Notes under the pieces: generated by a model
Databases searched by the model: none
What the model was told of the DNA's origin: nothing
The model's input: the letters and a program-made list of their open reading frames with translations, nothing else
Made by a program: the position numbers and the translations under genes
Shown: positions 33,694 to 42,260 of the stretch, in pieces
Layout: every line of letters begins with the position of its first letter
How positions within the stretch are numbered: the first letter of the stretch is position 1
NCBI RefSeq assembly: GCF_002217755.1
Contig: NZ_BCFL01000017.1
Location: forward strand, 1,058,384-1,122,383
Direction: 5' to 3'
Length of the DNA: 64,000 nucleotides
From: Streptomyces hyaluromycini
Lineage (GTDB): Bacteria > Actinomycetota > Actinomycetes > Streptomycetales > Streptomycetaceae

Positions 33694-34367
33694 TCGTCGC
33701 GGAAGACCTCTTCCTGCTCCGGGAGGGGCTGGTCAGGCTCCTCAAGGCACGTGGGTTCGAGATCGTGGCGGCCACCGACAGCGCGCCGGGCCTGCTCGAC
33801 GCACTGCTCGGGTTCCGGCCGGACCTCGCGATCGTGGACATCAGGCTGCCTCCCACCCACACCGACGACGGACTCCGCGCGGCGCTGACCGCCCGGGAAC
33901 GGATACCCGGGCTGCCGATCCTGCTGCTCTCGCAGTACGTCGAGCAGATCTACGCCCAGGAGCTGCTCGCCGACCGGGCCGGAGGGGTCGGCTACCTGCT
34001 CAAGCACCGGGTGTTCAGCGACGACCAGTTCGTCGACGTGATCCGTACGGTCGCCGCGGGCGGCACGGTCATGGACCCCGAAGTGGTCACCAAGCTGCTC
34101 GGCCGTCGCAGCCGCGGCGCACGCGGGCCCCTCTCCAGGCTTACCGAGCGGGAACGCCAGGTGCTGGAGCTCATGGCCGAGGGGCGCTCCAACAGCGCCA
34201 TCGCGAACCGGCTCTTCATCAGCGAGAAGGCCGTGTCCAAGCACAGCACCAGCATCTTCACCAAGCTGGAGCTCGCCCCCTCCGACGACGACAACCGCCG
34301 TGTGCTGGCCGTGCTCACCTATCTCATGTCCGCGCCAGGTGAAGGCCGCATTCCACCGAGTCAATGA
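33684..34367 (+). CDS. NarL/LuxR response regulator
   Basis: A 227-residue protein starting at GTG 33684 inside the kinase's last codons. The receiver begins MRVVVAEDLFLLREG; the Asp is in AIVDIRLPP near residue 53, followed by LLLSQYVEQ and GVGYLLKHRV. The LuxR HTH is SRLTERERQVLELMAEGRSNSAIANRLFISEKAVSKH. It is paralogous to the regulator at 25258. The downstream hydrolase gene (89 bases away, same strand) may be part of its regulon. Confidence 0.93.
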   Translation: MRVVVAEDLFLLREGLVRLLKARGFEIVAATDSAPGLLDALLGFRPDLAIVDIRLPPTHTDDGLRAALTARERIPGLPILLLSQYVEQIYAQELLADRAGGVGYLLKHRVFSDDQFVDVIRTVAAGGTVMDPEVVTKLLGRRSRGARGPLSRLTERERQVLELMAEGRSNSAIANRLFISEKAVSKHSTSIFTKLELAPSDDDNRRVLAVLTYLMSAPGEGRIPPSQ

Positions 34368-34456
34368 ACTGATCAGGACCGAAACGCTGCCGGGCCGGGC
34401 CGACGGCCCGAGCGCCGGACGCAGCTCAGTGCTGCCCGGAAACCCAGGGAGGGTCT

Positions 34457-35653
34457 GTGACAACCCCGTTCATGAACCAAGACGGAATGACACGCCGTCG
34501 CGTGCTCGGAGCCGCGGTGGCAGTCGGGGCCACCGTGCCGATCGGCGTCGCAGGCCGGGCGAGGGCGGCTTCGACCGCTCCGGGCCCGGTGCAGCTCACT
34601 CTGCCCGCGCCCACCGGACCGTACCCGGTGGGCACGGTGCCCCTGCACCTCGTCGACACTTCACGTCCCGATCCCGTGGCAGGCCCCGGGCATCACCGCG
34701 AGTTGATGGCCGCCGTCTGGTACCCCGCCCGGGGCGTCGAACGGTATCCACTGGCCCGCTGGACGTCCCCCGCCGTGGTGCGGGCGATCCTCACGTCGGT
34801 GGGCTGGCCGGCCGATGTCGCGGTGGCGCCGCTCACGGCCGGTCACGAGGGCGCACCGGTGCGGCGAGCGGGCGGACGACTGCCCGTCGTCGTGTTCTCG
34901 CACGGCGCGCACGATCACCGTGCGGACACCACCATCGTGGTGCAGGAGCTTGCCAGCCACGGGTATGCGGTGGTCACGGTGGATCACACGTACGACGCGT
35001 TCAGCGAGTTCCCCGACGGCCGGCTCACCGTCCCGCTCGACGAACCCGCCTTGGGAGCACGGGACTTCGCCACGGACATCCGGTTCGTGCTCGACCGCGT
35101 CGAGGACCTCGCCGCCGGGCGCAACCCCGACGCCGAACACCGGCCGCTGCCGGCCGGCCTGCTCGGCGCCCTCGATCCGCAGCGCATCGGCATGTTCGGC
35201 TGGTCGAAAGGCGCGACGGCGACCGCCCTCGTCATGAGCGAGGACCAGCGCGTCCGGGCCGGGCTGAGCTTCGACGGGCCGATGCAGCCGATGGTCACCA
35301 CCGACCTGGACCGGCCGTTCATGCTGATGACCGCCGAGTTTCCGCGGGCCACGCAGCCGAGCGTCGCCGAGTTCTGGTCCCACCTGCGGGGGTGGCGGCT
35401 CAACGTCCAGGCGGAGGGCGCGGTGCACTCGTCGTACTGCGACGTACAGTTCCTGATCCCGCAACTGGCGCAGGCCGTCGGGATGAGCGACGCGGACCTC
35501 CAGGGCTGGATCGGCACACTCGATCCGGCCCGGGCGGTGCGGATCCAGCAGGCGTACCCGCTCGCCTTCTTCGACCTGCACCTGCGCCACCACCGAGGGC
35601 ACCTGCTCGACGGCCCGTGCCCGGCGTTCCCGGAGGTGAAGTTCATCCCATGA
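34457..35653 (+). CDS. Tat-exported alpha/beta hydrolase (PAF-acetylhydrolase-like)
   Basis: A 398-residue protein with a twin-arginine signal (TRRRVLGAAVAVGATVPIGVAGRARA). The alpha/beta fold includes MAAVWYPA, VVVFSHGAHDHRADTTIVVQELASHGYAVVTVDHTYDA (an oxyanion and strand-4 region typical of platelet-activating-factor acetylhydrolase II-like enzymes) and the nucleophile elbow GMFGWSKGA. A late His is in EGAVHSSYCD. It probably hydrolyses a lipid or ester outside the membrane. The GTG start at 34457 follows GGGAGGGT. Confidence 0.86.
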   Translation: MTTPFMNQDGMTRRRVLGAAVAVGATVPIGVAGRARAASTAPGPVQLTLPAPTGPYPVGTVPLHLVDTSRPDPVAGPGHHRELMAAVWYPARGVERYPLARWTSPAVVRAILTSVGWPADVAVAPLTAGHEGAPVRRAGGRLPVVVFSHGAHDHRADTTIVVQELASHGYAVVTVDHTYDAFSEFPDGRLTVPLDEPALGARDFATDIRFVLDRVEDLAAGRNPDAEHRPLPAGLLGALDPQRIGMFGWSKGATATALVMSEDQRVRAGLSFDGPMQPMVTTDLDRPFMLMTAEFPRATQPSVAEFWSHLRGWRLNVQAEGAVHSSYCDVQFLIPQLAQAVGMSDADLQGWIGTLDPARAVRIQQAYPLAFFDLHLRHHRGHLLDGPCPAFPEVKFIP

Positions 35654-35737
35654 AGCGATGGGCCGCGTCACCCCCGGCCGGCTCGCCGCCATGACAACCA
35701 ACATCCCTTGCTGCGCGCAGTAAGGAAGCCGACTGCC

Positions 35738-35866
35738 GTGCATCCCGCCGTGGAACGCCTCGTCGAGCGGCAACCGGGCACGCCTCTGCCTGACGACTAC
35801 AAGGAGTTGGTGGTGGCACCGAGCAAGATCATGCCAGGGCTCTCGATCCCATGGTTGTGGGCTTGA
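35738..35866 (+). pseudogene. truncated SMI1/KNR4 (SUKH) gene
   Basis: From GTG 35738 it reads VHPAVERLVERQPGTPLPDDYKELV, the usual N-terminus of SUKH-family immunity-type proteins (…GTPLPxDYKxLV). It then passes into unrelated sequence and stops after 42 residues, exactly where a tRNA-Lys-like scrap begins. The stretch 35867-36148 has no gene. Confidence 0.6.
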
Positions 35867-35869
35867 GTC
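35845..35869. repeat. degenerate third tRNA-Lys-like att fragment
   Basis: CATGGTTGTGGGCTTGAGTC resembles CATTGGTTGTGGGTTCGAGTC of attL/attR with one gap and two mismatches, and is also preceded by GATCC. It lies at the end of the truncated SUKH gene. It may be an older att scar that bounds 31788-35845 as a second segment. Confidence 0.45.
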
Positions 35870-36148
35870 GGTGCGGGTGCGGTGCCATCCGCCGTGTGTG
35901 CTCCGGCCGAGATGCAGCCGGAGCGGAATGGTCAATGCCTGTCGATGAGGCGGTTTGCGTGGCGCCTACATTGATCAAAGACGGCGCAAACTTTCGGGAC
36001 GTCGCCGAACCCGCGCCGTCCCATCGGCGCTCGCCCTCCCCAAGGTGGCCTAATCTCCCCTCAGTTCCAGCGAACACATGACTGGATTTCACGGGTCGCA
36101 CGCGCCGAACGCCGGTGCCTTCAGCGGCCGGGGGGAGACAACGCGTTC

Positions 36149-38983
36149 ATGGGACGCAGACATCCGCTGGCGGCGTCCGCAGGTCTCGCGGTGCTGCTCG
36201 TCGGCTGCCTCGGGTCGGGCGCCGCCCACGCGGACACCGTCGCCGGTACGGCGCTGTACGTCAACGACGCGGCCGCCGGCTGCAGCGACACCGGTCCCGG
36301 TTCGGCGGCGGAGCCCTTCTGCCAGATCCAGCCGGCCGCGGACGCCGCGGGTCCCGGGGACACCGTGTGGATCACGGGGAGCGGGCCGGCCTACGCACCG
36401 GTGACCATCAGGTCCACGGGCACCGCGGCAGCACCCGTCAGGTTCTTCGCCGCGTCCGGCAGCACCTCGACCGTCGACGTCGCGGGCAAGGCCTCGGCGA
36501 TCACCTTCTCCGGCGCCCGGTACGTCGACATGGCGGCGATCCGCGCCCGTACGGCCGGTGCCACCGCGCTGGCCGTCGCGGACTCGCAGCACATCACCTA
36601 CCGCATCGCCTCCGCCCAGAGCAGCCTCGCCGCCACCGCTCCGCTGATAGCGGTCGACGGCTCCTCCTCCGACATCTCGCTCACCCGCCTCCACGTCTTC
36701 CTGCCGTCCGGGCCGGGCTTCGCCGCCGCGGCCGGGGCGCGGAACATCACGCTCGCCGGAGACCTCTTCCAGGGCGGCGGTGTCGAGGCCGCGGGCACCA
36801 CGGGCATCGACCTCGCGGGCGACACCTTTTCGACTGTCTGCGGCGACGCGGTCAGCCTGACCGACGGCAGTTCGGGGTCGGTGGAGAACGTCGTCGCCCG
36901 GGTCGACGGTACGACGTGCTCCGGCACCGGCACCCCGGCCGAGATCGCGGTGGACGCCGCCTCGGCCCCGCAGGTCACCGCGGACTACAACGCGGTCAAC
37001 CCGCTGTCGACCGGCACGGACTACGACTGGGCCGGCACCGCGTACGCCACCGCACAGGCGCTCGGGGCGGGCACCGGGCAGGGCACCCACGACCTGGACC
37101 AGACGGATCTGACGATCCCCCCACTCGGGCTGCCCGCCGAGCACTCACCGCTCGTCGACTCGGGTGACGCCGACGCCCCGGGCGAGCAGTCCACGGACAT
37201 CGACGGCCACTCCCGGGTCGACGATCCCCTGGTCCCGGACACCGGCGCGGGCACCGGCCACGTCGACCGGGGCGCCACGGAGTTCCAGGACCCGCTCACC
37301 GTGAGCGTCGGCATGGGCACCGGGTACGTCGGCATTCCGGTCACCGCCACCGCGGGGTTCGGCAATCCGTGGTCGGACTCGCTGGACGGGTTCACGTACA
37401 CCTTCGACTTCGGGGACGGTACGACCGTCACCTCCGCCACCGGTTCGGCCACCCACACCTACACCCAGGCCACCACGAGCGGCTACATCCAGGTCGTGGT
37501 GCTGGTGGACAGGGCCGACGGCACCCGGGTCGGCGGCGGCGACCTCTGGTACCGGGTCGAGCCGACACCGGACCTCGCCTCGGCGGTCGGCTGCGGGAAC
37601 GCCCCCTCGGAGCCGGACGTGGCCGACTGCTGGTACGACATCGACGTCGATCCGTACGCGATCACGAGCGACCGGATCACCTTCGGCGACGGTTCGAAGA
37701 CCGTCTCCGCCACCGCCCTCAGCGACACGCTGCGGCACAGCTACCCGGCTCCCGGCACCTACACCGTCACCCAGAAGATCACCGACGCCGGCGGGCGGAC
37801 CGCCACCACGACCGCCAGGGCCACGGTCGGCGCGGCCTTCGTCGGTGCGGGCCCCAAGCGCCTGCTGGACACCCGGAACGGGACGGGCGCGCCCAAGCGG
37901 ACCGTGGGCGTCGGCGGTGTGGTCCGGCTGAAGGTCCTCGGAGTGGGCGGCGTCCCGGCGTCCGGGGTCACGGCGGTCGCACTGAACGTCACCGACACCG
38001 GCGCCACCGCCACCAGTTATGTGACGGCCTACCCGGACGGCACCACCCGCCCGACCGCCTCGAACCTCAACTTCCGGGCCGGACAGGTCAACCCGAACCT
38101 GGTCACCGTCAAGGTGGGCGCCGACGGCTACGTCGATCTCTACAACGCGCACGGCAAGGTGAACCTCCTCGCCGACCTGGAGGGCTACTACACCACCAAG
38201 GCCGTCAAGGACACGCAGGACATGTCGGGCCTGGCCCCGGTGACCCCCACCCGGGTGCTGGACACCCGCTCCGGCACCGGTGCGCCCAAGGGCGCGGTCG
38301 GCCCCCGCAGCACCACGACCGTCACCCTGCCGAAGTACACCCGGGGCGGGGCCACCGTCGGCGCCGTCCTCGACGTCACCGTGACCGGCGGCACCGGCAG
38401 CGGCTACATCACCGTCGCCTGCGACGGCCCCAACCCGCCGACCACGTCCACCCTCGACTACCGGGCCGGGCAGACCGTCTCCAACCTGGTCATCCCCTGC
38501 GCGTACTCCGGCGTGTTCCACATCTACAACAGCGCCGGGCACGTCCAGCTGATCGCCGACCTCCAAGCCGTGTACACCGACGACCTGGCGAGCTCGGACG
38601 AGGACCCGAGCGCCCTCACCGGCGGACAGTTCGTGGGGACCACGCCCGCCCGTTTCCTCGACACCCGTACCGGGCTGGGCGCACCCCGCAAGGCGCTGGG
38701 CGCGAACGGCACCCTCACCGTCAAGGTTGCCGGTGTCCACGGGGTCCCGGCGGGAGCCTCCGCGGTGCTGGTCAACCTCACGGGTGTCGCTCCGACCGCC
38801 AACACCCACCTGACCGCCTACGGTCACGGCAGCCTGCCGAACGTGTCCGACGACAGCCTGACCGCGGGGCAGACCCGGCCGGTCCTGGCCGTGGTGCCGG
38901 TCGGGGCCGACGGCTCCGTTCGCATCCACAACGCGCTCGGCTCGGTCGACGTCGTCGCCGACCTGGAGGGTTACTTCGGCTGA
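36149..38983 (+). CDS. secreted beta-helix/PKD protein (paralogue)
   Basis: A 944-residue exported protein starting at ATG 36149 after GGGGGAGA. The signal peptide (GRRHPLAASAGLAVLLVGC…) ends near AAHADT; the Cys near residue 20 does not form a convincing lipobox. A beta-helix region (about 40-370) is followed by PKD-like domains with FGDGTTV and FGDGSKT (about 400-560). Three LDTR repeats follow, near residues 569, 700 and 832 (LLDTRNGTGAPK, VLDTRSGTGAPK, FLDTRTGLGAPR). It is the same build as the protein at 4767-7655, with a complete first repeat where the other is degenerate. Its end overlaps the convergent methyltransferase gene by 13 bases. Confidence 0.86.
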   Translation: MGRRHPLAASAGLAVLLVGCLGSGAAHADTVAGTALYVNDAAAGCSDTGPGSAAEPFCQIQPAADAAGPGDTVWITGSGPAYAPVTIRSTGTAAAPVRFFAASGSTSTVDVAGKASAITFSGARYVDMAAIRARTAGATALAVADSQHITYRIASAQSSLAATAPLIAVDGSSSDISLTRLHVFLPSGPGFAAAAGARNITLAGDLFQGGGVEAAGTTGIDLAGDTFSTVCGDAVSLTDGSSGSVENVVARVDGTTCSGTGTPAEIAVDAASAPQVTADYNAVNPLSTGTDYDWAGTAYATAQALGAGTGQGTHDLDQTDLTIPPLGLPAEHSPLVDSGDADAPGEQSTDIDGHSRVDDPLVPDTGAGTGHVDRGATEFQDPLTVSVGMGTGYVGIPVTATAGFGNPWSDSLDGFTYTFDFGDGTTVTSATGSATHTYTQATTSGYIQVVVLVDRADGTRVGGGDLWYRVEPTPDLASAVGCGNAPSEPDVADCWYDIDVDPYAITSDRITFGDGSKTVSATALSDTLRHSYPAPGTYTVTQKITDAGGRTATTTARATVGAAFVGAGPKRLLDTRNGTGAPKRTVGVGGVVRLKVLGVGGVPASGVTAVALNVTDTGATATSYVTAYPDGTTRPTASNLNFRAGQVNPNLVTVKVGADGYVDLYNAHGKVNLLADLEGYYTTKAVKDTQDMSGLAPVTPTRVLDTRSGTGAPKGAVGPRSTTTVTLPKYTRGGATVGAVLDVTVTGGTGSGYITVACDGPNPPTTSTLDYRAGQTVSNLVIPCAYSGVFHIYNSAGHVQLIADLQAVYTDDLASSDEDPSALTGGQFVGTTPARFLDTRTGLGAPRKALGANGTLTVKVAGVHGVPAGASAVLVNLTGVAPTANTHLTAYGHGSLPNVSDDSLTAGQTRPVLAVVPVGADGSVRIHNALGSVDVVADLEGYFG

Positions 38984-39573
38984 TCTCCGCGCACCCGGAT
39001 CCCGGTCAGTACGCCGTCGCCCACCTCGTGCAGGGCGACGGCGAACTCCTTCTCCGCGGTGAGGAGTTCATGGAACGCGGTCACCTGGTCGCGGTGGCTC
39101 ACCGCGTTGTCGACGGCCACGATGCCGTACGGCTTCAGGATGCGCCGCAGCTGCGGCCAGTAGTCCGCGTAGGCCGGTCGCTCGGCGTCCAGGACGACCA
39201 GGTCGACGGCGGCGTCGGGGGTCCTGGCCAGGGTCTCGGCGCCGTCGCCGTGGACGACGTCCGCGTACTCCAGGACTCCGGCCCGGTCCAGGTCGGCCAG
39301 TGCGGCGGTGACCCGGTCCGCGTCGATCTCCACCGTCGTCAGGCGGCCGCCGGTGTCGCGGACCGCGTCGGCGAACCAGATCGCCGAGTAGCCGTTGGAC
39401 GTGCCGATCTCCAGGACGGACGTGGCGCGCCGGGCCCGGATCAGCGTCGAGACCAGCCGGGCCGCGTCCGGGGTCATGTTGCGCAGCCTCAGCAGCCGGT
39501 CGGCCAGCGGGCCGTCGTGTGCCCGCCCCTCCTGGTGGAGGTCGTCGAGTACACGCGCCAGCTGGTCGTCCAC
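38971..39573 (-). CDS. O-methyltransferase (family 3)
   Basis: About 200 residues from GTG 39573, chosen because GAGGGGAG lies five bases upstream; an ATG at 39612 would add 13 residues. The class I fold is of the catechol/caffeoyl-CoA O-methyltransferase type: NMTPDAARLVSTLIRARRATSVLEIGTSNGYSAIWFA is motif I, then LTTVEIDADRV, VVHGDGAETL, DLVVLDAERPAYADYW and GIVAVDNAVSH. Such enzymes need SAM and a divalent metal and methylate catechol-like hydroxyls. The substrate is unknown; ribA follows on the same strand upstream. Confidence 0.87.
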   Translation of the reverse strand: MDDQLARVLDDLHQEGRAHDGPLADRLLRLRNMTPDAARLVSTLIRARRATSVLEIGTSNGYSAIWFADAVRDTGGRLTTVEIDADRVTAALADLDRAGVLEYADVVHGDGAETLARTPDAAVDLVVLDAERPAYADYWPQLRRILKPYGIVAVDNAVSHRDQVTAFHELLTAEKEFAVALHEVGDGVLTGIRVRGDQPK

Positions 39574-39629
39574 GGAGGCTCCCCTCGTCGGTGTGCCTGT
39601 AGTTGCTAGCACACCGCGCCCGGCGGTGC

Positions 39630-40271
39630 TCAGCCCGCGTTGAGCTCCGTCAGCTCGGACAGGGGCAGCGTGTGCTGGGTGTGCAGGACCTTCGCACGCA
39701 GGTAGCGGACGTTGTGGGCGGTGCTGAAGACGCCGGTCGGGACACGGTCGCGGACGGTGACGCCGAGGCCGCGCAACTGCTCGGCCTTGTCGGGGTTGTT
39801 GGAGAGCAGGTCCAGGTCGGTGATCCCGAGGGCGGCCAGCATCTGGGCGGCGGCGGTGTAGTCACGGGCGTCCTCGGGGAGGCCGAGGGCGGCGTTCGCC
39901 TCGTAGGTGTCGAGGCCCTGGTCCTGGAGGGCGTAGGCGTCGAGCTTGTTGTAGAGGCCGATGCCGCGGCCCTCCTGGCGCAGGTAGAGCAGGACGCCGC
40001 CGCGTTCGGCGATGCGCTCGACGGCCTCGCGCAGCTGGGGTCCGCAGTCGCAGCGGGCCGAGCCGAAGACGTCGCCGGTCAGGCACTCGGAGTGCAGGCG
40101 CACCAGCGGGAGGGCGCCGGGGGCGGGCTCGCCCAGGACGACGGCGACGTGCTCCTGCCCGTCGGTCAGGCCGTGGAACGTGACGAGTTCGGCGTTGACG
40201 CTGTAGCCGTCGTTGAAGCGCAGCGGGACCCGGACGCGGGCGCGCTGGGTGGCGGCGGGGAAGTCGGTCAT
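39630..40271 (-). CDS. ribA: GTP cyclohydrolase II
   Basis: A stand-alone 213-residue GTP cyclohydrolase II without the DHBP synthase domain of the housekeeping RibBA type. Zinc ligands are in CLTGDVFGSARCDCG; the GTP-binding and catalytic segment is YLRQEGRGIGL, followed by NKLDAYALQDQGLDTYEAN and LLSNNPDKAEQL. It opens GTP to a 2,5-diamino-pyrimidine phosphate, the first step to riboflavin. Streptomyces carry several paralogues, some of which keep the formyl group, so the product should be treated as open. Two matching palindromes lie in its promoter, next to the marR gene. Confidence 0.92.
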   Translation of the reverse strand: MTDFPAATQRARVRVPLRFNDGYSVNAELVTFHGLTDGQEHVAVVLGEPAPGALPLVRLHSECLTGDVFGSARCDCGPQLREAVERIAERGGVLLYLRQEGRGIGLYNKLDAYALQDQGLDTYEANAALGLPEDARDYTAAAQMLAALGITDLDLLSNNPDKAEQLRGLGVTVRDRVPTGVFSTAHNVRYLRAKVLHTQHTLPLSELTELNAG

Positions 40272-40330
40272 CGGGCTCTCCAGTGTCCGGGTGCAGGACG
40301 GCAGTCCCGGTACGGGACGTCGCGGGTGCC

Positions 40331-40391
40331 TGCTTCAGATTTGAAGCAGATCCACGGCTGGAACCCTACCCCATGCTTTAAATTTGAAGCA
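40331..40391. promoter_or_regulatory. tandem MarR-type operators before ribA
   Basis: TGCTTCAGATTTGAAGCA (40331-40348) and TGCTTTAAATTTGAAGCA (40374-40391) are near-perfect palindromes 43 bases apart centre to centre, about four helical turns. Both lie between marR and ribA. Their AT-rich TTYAAA cores stand out in this genome. Binding by the MarR protein is inferred. Confidence 0.7.
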
Positions 40392-40437
40392 ACAGATTTC
40401 CGTACGGTTTCGGGAAATCGAGTTCAAGATCAGGGGT

Positions 40438-40962
40438 TCACGATCCGGAACAGGGGGACGACCGGCGCCGCCACGGCAGCTCGTCCGCCGTCGGGCGCGG
40501 GGTCGACTCGTCGCCCTCCAGGGCCCGGGCGATCACCGAGCTGATCTCCTCCAGCTGCTCCACCTGCTCCGCGGAGAGATGGTCGAAGACCGCCGCCCGT
40601 ACCGTCTCCACATGCCCCGGCGCCGTGCGCTCCAGCACCGCCATGCCCTCGTCCGTCAGGATCGCGAAGCTGCTCCGCTTGTCCCACTGGCAGTCCTCGC
40701 GCCGGATCAGCCCGTCCTTCTCCAGCCGGGTCACGGCGTACGTCAGCCGGCTCCGCGTGATCTTCGACTTCTCGGCCAGATCGGTCATGCGCAGCTTGCG
40801 CTCCGGCGCCTCGGAGAGGTTGGCCAGGATGCCGTAGTACAGGTGCGGCATGCCGGCGTCCTGCTGGAGCTGCCGGTCGATCGCGTCCTCCAGGAGGTGC
40901 GTCGCCGCCATGTAGGCGCGCCAGGCGCGCTGCTCCTTCGGAGTGAGCCAGCGAGTCGTCAT
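40438..40962 (-). CDS. MarR-family regulator
   Basis: A 174-residue regulator from ATG 40962. The winged helix reads LRMTDLAEKSKITRSRLTYAVTRLEKDGLIRREDCQWDKRSSFAILTDEGMAVLE. The N-terminal dimer helix (RAYMAATHLLEDAIDRQLQQDAGM) matches the PecS/HucR-like MarR branch. It lies between ribA and the RibD-like gene. Three similar palindromes are placed upstream of ribA (two) and in its own divergent promoter (one), which suggests it controls the whole locus and itself. The ligand is unknown. Confidence 0.9.
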   Translation of the reverse strand: MTTRWLTPKEQRAWRAYMAATHLLEDAIDRQLQQDAGMPHLYYGILANLSEAPERKLRMTDLAEKSKITRSRLTYAVTRLEKDGLIRREDCQWDKRSSFAILTDEGMAVLERTAPGHVETVRAAVFDHLSAEQVEQLEEISSVIARALEGDESTPRPTADELPWRRRSSPCSGS

Positions 40963-40978
40963 GCGACCAGTGTAGGTT

Positions 40979-40996
40979 TGTTTCAAACTTTAACCA
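40979..40996. promoter_or_regulatory. MarR-type operator in the divergent promoter
   Basis: TGTTTCAAACTTTAACCA is an imperfect palindrome of the same pattern (TGYTTYAAA…) as the two ribA sites. It lies 17 bases upstream of the marR start and 128 bases from the divergent RibD-like gene. Confidence 0.6.
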
Positions 40997-41040
40997 AGCG
41001 TCCGTGTCAGAGCGGTCGGTCCGACCCCGGTCAGCCGGTT

Positions 41041-41104
41041 CGCCGCCGACCGGTCAGGCAGCCAGTCAGCCAGCCAGCAGCCAGTCAGTCAGCCAGCCCG
41101 CCCG
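41041..41104. repeat. CAGC/CAGT low-complexity tract
   Basis: Short-period repeats of CAGCCAG and CAGTCAG lie in the divergent marR / RibD-like intergenic region, just ahead of the RibD-like start. They may vary in length between strains. Confidence 0.6.
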
Positions 41105-41123
41105 CCGAGAGTGAGCGCGTCCG

Positions 41124-42260
41124 ATGCCGTACCCCTTCGTCCTGCTGTCCGCCGCCGTCTCCCTCGACGGCTACCTAGACGACACCGGCCCCGACCGGCT
41201 CCTGCTCTCGTCCCCCGCCGACTTCGACCGCGTCGACGAGGTACGCGCCTCCGTCGACGCCATCCTGATCGGCGCCGGCACCATCCGCGCGGACAACCCC
41301 CGGCTCCTGGTCAACTCCCCGGAGCGGCGCGCGGCCCGGACCGCCGCCGGCCGGCCCGAGTACCCGCTCAAGGTCACGGTCACCGCGACCGGCGACCTCG
41401 ACCCGGACGCGAAGTTCTGGCACACCGGCGGCGCGAAGATCGTGTACACCACGGACGAGGGCGCGCGGCGGGCCCGCGCCCTCGGGATCGCCGCCGACGT
41501 CGTCTCCCTCGGCGCCGACCTCGACTGGCGGCCGCTCCTGGAGCACCTGCACGACGTACGGGGCGTGCACCGCCTGATGGTCGAGGGCGGCGGCACCGTC
41601 CACACCCAGCTCCTCCAGCAGGGCCTGGCCGACGAAGTCCAGCTGGTCCTGGCCCCCCTCTTCGTCGGCGACCCGAAGGCACCGCGTCTGTTCGGTCCTG
41701 GCGGGTACCAGGCCGGGCGGCTACGGCTCCTGGACACCCGCCGCATCCAGGACGTCGTCCTCATGCGCTACGAGCCCACGGCCCCCGGCGCGGGCGGCAC
41801 GGCGTCCGCCGCGGACCGGCACTGGCTGCGGCTCGCCTGCGAACTGGCGGCCGAGTGCCCGCCCTCGCGGACCGCGTTCAGCGTGGGCGCGGTGGTGGTC
41901 GCCGCCGACGGCACGGAACTGGCCCGCGGCCACTCCCGGGAGGCCGGCGACCCCGTGGTCCACGCGGAGGAGGCGGCCCTGGCCAAGATCCCCCCGGCCG
42001 ACCCCCGGCTGGCCACGGCCACCGTCTACACCAGCCTCGAACCCTGCACCCACCGCGCCTCCCGCCCGCACCCCTGCGCCGAGCTGATCCTCCGGGCCGG
42101 GGTACGACGGGTGGTGACGGCGTGGCGCGAGCCGGACACGTTCGTGGCGGCGGCCGACGGGACGGGGATGCTGCGGGAGGCGGGGGTGGAGGTGCTGGTG
42201 CTGGGGGAGTACGAGGACCTGGCGAAGGCGCCGAACGGGCATCTCCTCGGCCGAAGCTGA
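41124..42260 (+). CDS. RibD-like reductase-deaminase fusion, inverted order
   Basis: A 378-residue protein with the two activities of RibD/RibG in reverse order. Residues 1-215 are the RibD_C reductase (VSLDGYLDD, VDAILIGAGTIRADNPRLLV, LMVEGGGTVHTQLLQQGLADEVQLVLAPLFVG). Residues about 230-370 are a zinc deaminase (GAVVVAADG, HAEEAAL, SLEPCTHRASRPHPC). Canonical RibD has the deaminase first. With RibA it could carry GTP through cyclohydrolase, deaminase and reductase steps to the ribitylamino-uracil precursor or to a related pyrimidine. It is divergent from marR and shares its operator region. Confidence 0.87.
   Translation: MPYPFVLLSAAVSLDGYLDDTGPDRLLLSSPADFDRVDEVRASVDAILIGAGTIRADNPRLLVNSPERRAARTAAGRPEYPLKVTVTATGDLDPDAKFWHTGGAKIVYTTDEGARRARALGIAADVVSLGADLDWRPLLEHLHDVRGVHRLMVEGGGTVHTQLLQQGLADEVQLVLAPLFVGDPKAPRLFGPGGYQAGRLRLLDTRRIQDVVLMRYEPTAPGAGGTASAADRHWLRLACELAAECPPSRTAFSVGAVVVAADGTELARGHSREAGDPVVHAEEAALAKIPPADPRLATATVYTSLEPCTHRASRPHPCAELILRAGVRRVVTAWREPDTFVAAADGTGMLREAGVEVLVLGEYEDLAKAPNGHLLGRS

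Noticed and set aside
35851..36081. 77-codon frame starting within the att-like scrap
   Set aside because: No ribosome-binding site, mixed composition and no domain; the region is treated as non-coding.
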